From: Streptomyces fulvorobeus
Lineage (GTDB): Bacteria > Actinomycetota > Actinomycetes > Streptomycetales > Streptomycetaceae
NCBI RefSeq assembly: GCF_013167895.1
Contig: NZ_BLWC01000001.1
Coordinates: 3,782,001 to 3,846,000, forward strand
Reading direction: 5' to 3'
DNA: 64,000 nt
Shown here: positions 56,589 to 64,000 of the stretch, piece after piece
Layout of the letters: each line of letters starts with the position of its first letter
Position numbering within the stretch: position 1 is the stretch's first letter
Translations under genes and position numbers: made by a program
The notes under the pieces: model-generated
Told to the model about the DNA's origin: nothing
What the model saw: the letters and a program-made list of their open reading frames with translations, nothing else
The model's database searches: none

Positions 56589-57103
56589 CCGAAGCGATCC
56601 GAGGGACAGGTGCGGCGACCGTGACCGCCGTGCTGCGCGAGATGCGCTGGTGGGACATCGATCCCGTGCTGGAACTCGAACACGAGCTGTTCCCGGAGGA
56701 CGCCTGGTCGCCCGGGATGTTCTGGTCGGAGCTGGCCCACGCCCGGGGCCCCGGCGCCACCCGCCGCTACGTCGTCGCCGAGGACCCGGCCACCGGCCGG
56801 ATCGTCGGGTACGCGGGACTCGCCGCCGTCGGCGACCTCGGTGACGTCCAGACCATCGGCGTCGGACGCGACCACTGGGGCGGCGGCCTCGGCTCCGAAC
56901 TGCTCACCGACCTCCTGAAGCACGCCACGGCCTTCGAGTGCGCCACCGTGCTCCTGGAGGTCCGGGTCGACAACACCCGCGCGCAGAAGCTGTACGAACG
57001 CTTCGGCTTCGAGCCGATCGGCTTCCGGCGCGGCTACTACCAGCCGGGGAACATCGACGCGCTCGTCATGCGCCTCCACGTACAGGAAACCGAGACTGAC
57101 TGA
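56585..57103 (+). CDS. rimI: Ribosomal-protein-alanine N-acetyltransferase
   Basis: A 172-residue GNAT acetyltransferase. RimI acetylates the N-terminal Ala of S18, and related proteins act on other substrates. The acetyl-CoA motif is [14 protein letters not shown], a variant of the usual Q/R-x-x-G-x-G/A loop, near residues 96-109; [17 protein letters not shown] matches RimI. GTG at 56585 overlaps tsaB; a GTG at 56621 is also possible. Overlaps tsaD by one base. Confidence 0.9.
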   Translation: MTEAIRGTGAATVTAVLREMRWWDIDPVLELEHELFPEDAWSPGMFWSELAHARGPGATRRYVVAEDPATGRIVGYAGLAAVGDLGDVQTIGVGRDHWGGGLGSELLTDLLKHATAFECATVLLEVRVDNTRAQKLYERFGFEPIGFRRGYYQPGNIDALVMRLHVQETETD

Positions 57104-58203
57104 TGGCTGACGAACCGCTGGTACTCGGCATCGAGACCTCCTGCGACGAGACCGGCGTCGGCATCGTGCGCGGCACGACCCTGCTCGCCGACGCCGTCGC
57201 CTCCAGCGTCGACACGCACGCCCGGTTCGGCGGTGTCGTACCGGAGATCGCCTCCCGCGCCCACCTGGAAGCGATGGTCCCGACCATCGAGCGCGCCCTG
57301 AAGGACGCCGGGATCAGCGCGCGCGACCTCGACGGCATCGCGGTCACGGCCGGCCCCGGACTCGCGGGCGCGCTGCTCGTCGGGGTCTCGGCGGCCAAGG
57401 CGTACGCGTACGCGCTGAACAAGCCCCTCTACGGGGTCAACCACCTCGCCTCGCACATCTGCGTCGACCAGCTGGAGCACGGCCCGCTCCCCGAGCCGAC
57501 CATGGCACTGCTGGTCAGCGGCGGGCACTCCTCGCTGCTGCTCGCGCCGGACATCACCGCCGACGTACGGCCGCTCGGCGCGACCATCGACGACGCGGCG
57601 GGCGAGGCGTTCGACAAGATCGCCCGGGTGCTGAACCTCGGCTTCCCCGGTGGGCCGGTCATCGACCGGCTGGCGAAGGAGGGCGACCCGAAGGCGATCG
57701 CGTTCCCGCGCGGTCTGAGCGGTCCGCGCGATCCCGCGTACGATTTCTCCTTCTCCGGGCTCAAGACGTCCGTGGCGCGCTGGATCGAGGCGAGGCGGGC
57801 GGCGGGCGAGGAGGTGCCGGTACGGGACGTGGCGGCGTCCTTCCAGGAGGCCGTCGTGGACGTGCTCACCCGCAAGGCGGTGCGTGCCTGCAAGGACGAG
57901 GGCGTCGACCACCTGATGATCGGCGGTGGGGTCGCGGCCAACTCGCGGCTGCGGGCGCTGGCGCTGGAGCGGTGCGAGCGGGCCGGAATCCGGCTGCGGG
58001 TGCCCCGCCCCGGACTCTGCACGGACAACGGGGCGATGGTCGCCGCACTGGGCGCCGAGATGGTCGCCCGCAACCGTCCTGCCTCGGACCTGGCACTGTC
58101 GGCGGACTCCTCGCTGCCGGTGACCGAGCCCCACGTGCCGGGCGCCCACGCGCACGGCCACGATCACGTGCACGAGATCAGCAAGGACAACCTGTACTCA
58201 TGA
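57103..58203 (+). CDS. tsaD: tRNA N6-adenosine threonylcarbamoyltransferase TsaD
   Basis: A 366-residue catalytic subunit of the t6A transferase. It begins [10 protein letters not shown]; the metal-binding motif is [17 protein letters not shown] is the nucleotide loop near residue 270. The last 25 residues are an extension with [10 protein letters not shown], a histidine-rich tail beyond the usual family end. Coupled to rimI (tgatg) and overlapping the next small gene. Confidence 0.96.
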   Translation: MADEPLVLGIETSCDETGVGIVRGTTLLADAVASSVDTHARFGGVVPEIASRAHLEAMVPTIERALKDAGISARDLDGIAVTAGPGLAGALLVGVSAAKAYAYALNKPLYGVNHLASHICVDQLEHGPLPEPTMALLVSGGHSSLLLAPDITADVRPLGATIDDAAGEAFDKIARVLNLGFPGGPVIDRLAKEGDPKAIAFPRGLSGPRDPAYDFSFSGLKTSVARWIEARRAAGEEVPVRDVAASFQEAVVDVLTRKAVRACKDEGVDHLMIGGGVAANSRLRALALERCERAGIRLRVPRPGLCTDNGAMVAALGAEMVARNRPASDLALSADSSLPVTEPHVPGAHAHGHDHVHEISKDNLYS

Positions 58204-58465
58204 GCGGTACGACCGTCGCACTGATGTGGGAGGCCCGGGCCGTCGACGGCCGGGGTCCCGAGCTGCTGGAGTGGGCGCGGGCCCGGTCGGCCGAGCTGCC
58301 CGCGAGCCGGTGCGCCGGGAGCTGCTGCGTGCCCCGCAGGACCGGGTGCTCGTCATCACCTGGTGGGAGGGCGCCTACGGGGACGAGCTGCCCGAACTCC
58401 CCGAGCCGGACGCGGAACTGATCGCCCGCCCGGTGCACCGCTGGCGCTTCGAGGGCGTCGGCTGA
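58200..58465 (+). CDS. Small protein of unknown function (apparent -1 frameshift)
   Basis: ATG 58200 overlaps the tsaD stop. The first frame reads [14 protein letters not shown] to about codon 33; homologous-looking sequence then continues in the -1 frame ([22 protein letters not shown]) to 58465. One missing base near 58300-58303 (ctgcccgcg) would explain it and give 88 residues. A conserved small Streptomyces protein next to tsaD is plausible; the W-W and repeated P-E-L-P-E segments are its only notable features. Function unknown. Confidence 0.6.
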
Positions 58466-58518
58466 CATCCGCCGAAAGAATATCCGGCGGGGTGTCGATC
58501 CGGGGCGGGCCCGTACGC

Positions 58519-58848
58519 CGCGAGGAGACCTACGCACGCAAGCCGGCGGAGGTCGGCAGGGCCCTGGAGGACGTACCCCCGCCGGAACCCGCCGACCCGG
58601 ACAGCGTCGACGACGACCTGCTGCGGCTGATCTTCACCTCCTGCCATCCGGTGTTCTCCACCCAGGCCCGGATCGCCCTCACCCCGCGCCTCCTGGGCGG
58701 CCTCGGCTCGGAGGAGACCGCCCGCGCCTTCCTGGCCTCCGGGGCGACCGTCGCCCAGCGCGTCGTGCGGGCGAAGCGGACCCTGGGCCGGGCGGGCATC
58801 CCCTTCGAGGTGCTGTACGGCGCCGATCGCGCCGCCCGCCTCAGGTGA
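58519..58848 (+). pseudogene. Fragment of an ECF sigma factor (ECF42/YlaC-like)
   Basis: About 110 codons match the middle of large ECF-type sigma factors: the R-R-E-E-T-Y-A-R-K segment, D-D-D-L-L-R-L-I-F-T-S-C-H-P-V-F-S-T, A-L-T-P-R-L-L-G-G-L, and the region 4 helix-turn-helix A-T-V-A-Q-R-V-V-R-A-K-R-T-L. Region 2 (core binding) is missing upstream and the usual C-terminal domain is cut off at a stop after A-A-R-L-R. No start site is evident. A decayed remnant; such factors normally sit beside a YCII-domain protein, which is not seen here. Confidence 0.72.
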
Positions 58849-58873
58849 CGGCGTCCGTCCTCGCGAGGGCCCG

Positions 58874-60097
58874 TCAGGGCCGTTTGACGGGCTGACCGAC
58901 CAGCATCGTGGGAGCGTCCGCCACCCGGGTCAGGAACACGGTCGCCGCGTTCGGGCCCCGGAGCTTCATCTTGCGGCGCAGCTCCTCCGGTTCGACGGCG
59001 GAACCGCGCTTCTTGACGGTCAGGACGCCGACCTCGCGCTCCCGCAGCAGGGCCTTGAGCTTCTTCATGTTGAAGGGCAGCTCGTCCGTGATCTCGTACG
59101 CCGTCGTGTACGGGGAGTCGTACAGCTCGTCGCTGGTGACGTACGCGATCATCTCGTCGAACAGCCGGCCGCGGCACCGGTCCACGATGTCGGCGACCAG
59201 GTGGGCGCGGATGACGGCGCCGTCCGGCTCGTACAGATAGCGGCCGACGGGACCGACGGGCGGGGCGGGCAGGGGCGCCGGAGCCGTCAGGGTGGCGCCC
59301 GCCGGGAGCAGCGTCGCCCGGAACGAGCCGGGGGCGAAGCCCTCGCCGAACCAGAGCACGGCCTCCTTCACCTCACCGCCGTCCGAGATCCACTCGGCCT
59401 CGGCCAGCGGCCCGATCGCCTCGTGCGGGACGCCGGGGGCGATCTTCAGCGCGGCGCGCGGGGCCTTCCGCGCGGCCGAGACCGCCCAGGACAGCGGTGG
59501 GGAGTACGCCTCCGGGTCGAAGATCCGGCCGCGTCCGCCGCGCCGGGCCGGGTCGACGAAGACCGCGTCGTACGGAGCGGTGTCGATCCCGGTGACATCG
59601 GCGCACCGGACCTCGATCAGCGCCTCCAGGCCGAGCGCCGCGGCGTTGGCGCGGGCGACCTCGGCGGTCAGGGGGTCGCGGTCCACGGCCAGCACCGTGA
59701 TGCCCGCCCGTGCGAGGGCGATCGCGTCGCCGCCGATCCCGCAGCACAGATCGGCCACGCTGCGCACCCCGAGGGCGGCGAAGCGCCGCGCCCGGTAAGC
59801 GGCGACCGAGGTGCGCGTCGCCTGCTCGACACCGTTGGGCGTGAAGAACATCCGGTACGCGTCCTCGGTACCGAACTTGGCCACCGCCCGCTGCCGCAGC
59901 CGGGCCTGCCCCAGGGCCGCCGACACCAGGCCGGCCGGGTGGCCGCGGCGCAGCCGGGTCGCCGTGGCCAGTTCCCGGGCGGGGTCGTGGTCGCGCAGTT
60001 CGGCCAGGAGCGCCGCTCCCTCGGGGGCGAGGAGGGCGTGGAAGCCGGCGATCGGGTCGGGGGCGTCGGGCGGGGGGAGAGCGTTCACCCGGCCCAT
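58874..60097 (-). CDS. THUMP-like domain SAM-dependent methyltransferase
   Basis: A 407-residue class I methyltransferase. The SAM-binding motif V-A-D-L-C-C-G-I-G-G-D-A is near residue 112, followed by L-A-V-D-R-D-P-L-T, and the catalytic-type V-F-V-D-P-A-R-R. The C-terminal THUMP-like domain (about residues 310-407) suggests a nucleic-acid substrate, perhaps rRNA or tRNA. The ATG at 60097 (M-G-R-V-N-A-L-P) is chosen by homology length; the frame is open far upstream. Convergent with the sigma-factor fragment. Confidence 0.82.
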   Translation of the reverse strand: MGRVNALPPPDAPDPIAGFHALLAPEGAALLAELRDHDPARELATATRLRRGHPAGLVSAALGQARLRQRAVAKFGTEDAYRMFFTPNGVEQATRTSVAAYRARRFAALGVRSVADLCCGIGGDAIALARAGITVLAVDRDPLTAEVARANAAALGLEALIEVRCADVTGIDTAPYDAVFVDPARRGGRGRIFDPEAYSPPLSWAVSAARKAPRAALKIAPGVPHEAIGPLAEAEWISDGGEVKEAVLWFGEGFAPGSFRATLLPAGATLTAPAPLPAPPVGPVGRYLYEPDGAVIRAHLVADIVDRCRGRLFDEMIAYVTSDELYDSPYTTAYEITDELPFNMKKLKALLREREVGVLTVKKRGSAVEPEELRRKMKLRGPNAATVFLTRVADAPTMLVGQPVKRP

Positions 60098-60212
60098 TGT
60101 GAGCCAGCCGGGGGACCGGGCGGGCCCGGCGGCGGTGTCGGGCCGGGCGCCCGGGCGGGTGCTGGCAGGATGCGGCGCCATGCAGCTAGTACGACAAAAG
60201 GAAGAATCCGCC

Positions 60213-61154
60213 ATGAAGCGGTACGGGCCCGCCGGGCTCGTCCTCGGGCCGTTCCGTACGGCCCTCATCGCCCTCATCGCCACCGCCGTCGCCGCCGGGT
60301 GCGCCGGCGAAGGCGCGGACAGCGCCACCGGCGGGAAGCGCCCGGCCCCGCCCGCCGCCGGCCAGGAGGGCCCGCCCGCCCCGAAGGCCGCACCGGCCGA
60401 CGCCCTTGCCGGGTACGCCGAGAAGACGAGGCGGAAGCAGGCGGCGCGGGTCGCGGCGGCCAGGAAGTGGCGCCTCGCCAGGGTTCCGCTCGCCGCTCCC
60501 GCACCCCCGGCCGCCAAACCGCGCATCACCACCCGCAAGGGCTTCGAGGTCGCCGGCGGGGACACGCTCCCGCCCGTCTTCACCACCGTGCCGACCAAGG
60601 AGCGGATCGTCTTCCTGACGATGGACGACGGCGCCGAGAAGGACCCCGCGCTGCTGCGGATGATGACGGAACTGGACATCCCGTACAGCGCCTTCCTCAG
60701 CGACTACGTGATCAACGAGGACTACGGCTACTTCAGGAAGATGCAGGCCCGCGGCGTCACCCTCAGCAACCACACGCTGAACCACCGCTACCTGCCCGGC
60801 CTGTCGTACGCCGAGCAGAAGCGTGAGATCTGCGGCCAGCAGGACATGATGGCGAAGCACTTCGGGAAGCGGCCCACGCTCTTCCGGCCGCCGTACGGCA
60901 ACTACGACGGCGACACCCTGCGCATCGCCAGGTCCTGCGGCATCAAGGCCGTACCCCTGTGGGCCTCCGAGGCGTTCCCCGACCACATGGAATGGCGCGA
61001 GTGGGACCGGGACCTGCACCCGGGAGACATCATCCTCACCCACTTCCGGGGGCCCGGGGAGTGGAAGGGCTCCATGCCGGACATGGTCCGGCGGGTCATG
61101 AAGACGGTCACGGACAAGGGGTACGCCGTCGCCAGGCTGGAGGACTACGTCTGA
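60213..61154 (+). CDS. Polysaccharide deacetylase family lipoprotein
   Basis: A 313-residue secreted protein. The N-terminal signal sequence ends in a lipobox (A-V-A-A-G-C, Cys about residue 31), so it should be lipid-anchored. An Ala/Pro/Lys-rich linker follows to about 120, then a NodB domain (carbohydrate esterase 4): T-M-D-D-G (motif 1), S-N-H-T-L-N-H (motif 2 metal His pair), R-P-P-Y-G-N-Y (motif 3), and L-T-H-F-R (motif 5). Metal ligands are complete, so it is likely an active deacetylase of peptidoglycan or another amino sugar. ATG 60213 is preferred (ggaag upstream) over ATG 60180. Confidence 0.85.
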   Translation: MKRYGPAGLVLGPFRTALIALIATAVAAGCAGEGADSATGGKRPAPPAAGQEGPPAPKAAPADALAGYAEKTRRKQAARVAAARKWRLARVPLAAPAPPAAKPRITTRKGFEVAGGDTLPPVFTTVPTKERIVFLTMDDGAEKDPALLRMMTELDIPYSAFLSDYVINEDYGYFRKMQARGVTLSNHTLNHRYLPGLSYAEQKREICGQQDMMAKHFGKRPTLFRPPYGNYDGDTLRIARSCGIKAVPLWASEAFPDHMEWREWDRDLHPGDIILTHFRGPGEWKGSMPDMVRRVMKTVTDKGYAVARLEDYV

Positions 61155-61193
61155 CACGGGAGGGCTGCCCGTCCGCCACGCCGGAGTGGTGAA

Positions 61194-61220
61194 TTGGCAC
61201 TCAGCTTGACCGAGTGCTAA
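61194..61220. promoter_or_regulatory. CIRCE operator 1 (HrcA site)
   Basis: ttggcactc, nine bases, gagtgctaa: the classic 9-9-9 inverted repeat with one mismatch from consensus TTAGCACTC. It overlaps the -35 element of the groES promoter. Confidence 0.93.
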
Positions 61221-61233
61221 TCCCGGTCATAGT
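61206..61233 (+). promoter_or_regulatory. groES-groEL1 promoter
   Basis: TTGACC (61206-61211), a 16-base spacer and CATAGT (61228-61233), flanked by the two CIRCE elements, gives a start near 61240 and a leader of about 135 bases. Confidence 0.65.
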
Positions 61234-61240
61234 CTCAGTG

Positions 61241-61267
61241 CTGGCACTCCCCGATGGAGAGTGCCAG
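61241..61267. promoter_or_regulatory. CIRCE operator 2 (HrcA site)
   Basis: ctggcactc, nine bases, gagtgccag: a perfect inverted repeat that extends to 11-base arms (61239-61269). It lies just downstream of the -10, at or after the transcription start. HrcA bound here would block groES-groEL1 transcription until heat shock. Confidence 0.9.
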
Positions 61268-61375
61268 CATCACCGCGCGACAGGGCAGGTCCGGCACCCG
61301 CGACGACGGATCGACCTGGTCGCCACCCCACAGACTGTTAAACCCCGTGAGATCTCCGAAGGGGGAGACCGGATC

Positions 61376-61684
61376 GTGTCGACCACCAGCTCCAAGGTTG
61401 CGATCAAGCCGCTTGAGGACCGCATTGTGGTCCAGCCGCTCGACGCCGAGCAGACCACGGCCTCCGGCCTGGTCATTCCCGACACCGCCAAGGAGAAGCC
61501 CCAGGAGGGCGTCGTCCTTGCCGTGGGCCCGGGCCGCTTCGAGAACGGCGAGCGTCTTCCGCTCGACGTCAAGACCGGCGACGTCGTCCTGTACAGCAAG
61601 TACGGCGGCACCGAGGTGAAGTACAACGGCGAGGAGTACCTCGTCCTCTCGGCTCGTGACGTGCTCGCGATCATCGAGAAGTAA
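61376..61684 (+). CDS. groES: Co-chaperonin GroES
   Basis: A 102-residue heptameric lid of the GroEL chamber. GTG start with gaaggggga upstream. It has the roof/core segments [10 protein letters not shown], the mobile loop around [10 protein letters not shown], and [15 protein letters not shown]. Controlled by two CIRCE elements. groEL1 follows after 101 bases. Confidence 0.97.
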   Translation: MSTTSSKVAIKPLEDRIVVQPLDAEQTTASGLVIPDTAKEKPQEGVVLAVGPGRFENGERLPLDVKTGDVVLYSKYGGTEVKYNGEEYLVLSARDVLAIIEK

Positions 61685-61767
61685 TTCACCCACGTTTGTT
61701 TCTGTTCTGCGCCCCTGGCCCCCTGCGAAATAACTAGCCGGGCGGTCAGGGGCGCAGTTCGTTTTGA

Positions 61768-63408
<1,641 letters not shown>

Positions 63409-63426
63409 TACGCGCCCGGCTCACCA

Positions 63427-63467
63427 CTGAGGCCCGGTACCCCCGTCGCGGGGGCACCGGGCCTCAG
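63427..63467 (+). terminator. Terminator after groEL1
   Basis: ctgaggcccggt pairs with accgggcctcag, with inner cccccg/cggggg; a stem of about 18 bp beginning 18 bases after the stop. Confidence 0.85.
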
Positions 63468-63669
63468 TGCGTCGCGGGCTCCGGCGTCAGGCCGGGCGGC
63501 CCAGCACCTCGGCGGCCACCGGCTCCGCGAACGAGCGCTCCAGCTCGTAGGCCGAACGGGCGCAGCGGCTCGATCACCGCTCACCGGGCCGGGCGCTCCA
63601 CCAGCAGGTCCGTCGCGTGCCTACCCGCCTCCCGCTCGGGCGGGGCCACGGCGGTGAGCGGGGTGTCCG
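63468..63669 (-). other. Region between groEL1 and the dehydrogenase gene
   Basis: About 200 bases with no intact gene. On the minus strand a short frame ends A-Y-E-L-E-R-S-F-A-E-P-V-A-A-E at a stop at 63487-63489; it could be the tail of a decayed gene but I cannot name it. Confidence 0.3.
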
Positions 63670-64000
63670 CTACTGCGGACCGTACCTGCGGCCTGTCCGG
63701 GAGGTGACCCCGCCGAGCAGACCACGGGGCGTCACCTTCACCAGCCCCATCAGCGCCTTGTACCGCGCGTCCGGCACCGAGACCGTCCGGCCGCGCGCCA
63801 GGTCCATGAGCGCGGTCGCCACCAGCTTGTCCGCGTCGAGCCACATCCAGCCCGGGATGCTGTCCGTACCCATCCCGGCCCGCTCGTGGAACTCGGTCCG
63901 GACGAAGCCGGGGCAGAGCGCCATCAGCCGCACCCCCGAACCGGACAGGTCCTTGGCCGCGCCCTGGGTGAACTGCACGACCCACGCCTTGGAGGCCCCG
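63670..64000 (-). CDS. Short-chain dehydrogenase/reductase (C-terminal part)
   Basis: The last 110 codons of an SDR gene cut by the window edge. The visible protein starts at G-A-S-K-A-W-V-V-Q-F-T-Q-G, where the Lys belongs to the catalytic Y-x-x-x-K (the Tyr lies just outside). Then comes V-R-L-M-A-L-C-P-G-F-V-R-T-E-F-H, the typical P-G-x-V-x-T segment. Substrate unknown. Convergent with groEL1. Confidence 0.82.
   Translation of the reverse strand, partial: GASKAWVVQFTQGAAKDLSGSGVRLMALCPGFVRTEFHERAGMGTDSIPGWMWLDADKLVATALMDLARGRTVSVPDARYKALMGLVKVTPRGLLGGVTSRTGRRYGPQ

Overview
The window is high-GC actinobacterial DNA and looks like a Streptomyces chromosome. The reasons are extreme third-position GC, frequent GTG/TTG starts, near-Streptomyces-identical ribosomal and RNA polymerase proteins, the actinobacterial order tRNA-Trp-secE-nusG-rplKA-rplJL-rpoBC, and CIRCE-controlled groES-groEL1. 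It is a core, conserved block; almost every gene is housekeeping and I see no prophage, insertion sequence, CRISPR array or biosynthetic cluster.

Layout. 58-5026: rpmG (L33), the MaoC-type dehydratase pair hadA-hadB, a fragment of an MFS exporter, murB, and on the minus strand an adenosine deaminase and an aspartate aminotransferase. 5242-9527: tRNA-Trp, secE-nusG, rplK-rplA, and rplJ-rplL behind an L10-type leader. 10142-17648: rpoB-rpoC. 18102-22466: the str operon rpsL-rpsG-fusA-tuf. 23159-32861: the S10 and spc ribosomal protein genes (rpsJ to rplO). 33086-39508: secY-adk-map-infA-rpmJ-rpsM-rpsK-rpoA-rplQ. 39587-44365: truA, a secreted-protein gene, an ABC-F ATPase and rplM-rpsI. 44606-53004: cell-envelope and cofactor genes (glmM, DUF389 protein, coaA, glmS, acpS, NAD(P)HX repair enzyme, alr). 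53049-58203: an alpha/beta hydrolase and the t6A tRNA-modification genes tsaE, tsaB, tsaD with rimI, interrupted by a small gene behind an iron-box-like palindrome and a YkuD-like secreted protein gene. 58200-64000: a small protein, an ECF sigma-factor fragment, a THUMP-like methyltransferase, a polysaccharide-deacetylase lipoprotein, groES-groEL1, and a partial short-chain dehydrogenase at the right edge.

Functionally the block supplies transcription (RpoA/B/C, NusG), translation (31 ribosomal proteins, IF-1, EF-G, EF-Tu), protein export (SecE/SecY), N-terminal processing (Map), nucleotide balance (Adk), amino-sugar and D-alanine precursors for peptidoglycan (GlmS, GlmM, MurB, Alr), tRNA maturation (TruA, TsaB/D/E) and folding (GroES/GroEL1).

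Five genes (hadA, rpsK, rplM, tsaE and the small gene at 58200) each carry what looks like a single missing base, always shifting the frame by -1. Two of them are essential ribosomal protein genes, so assembly or sequencing error is the likely cause. The best leads for new biology are modest: the iron-box-like site with its small proline-rich protein, a nearly identical hairpin shared by the str and S10 leaders, and tandem 17-bp repeats between the YkuD-like gene and tsaB.
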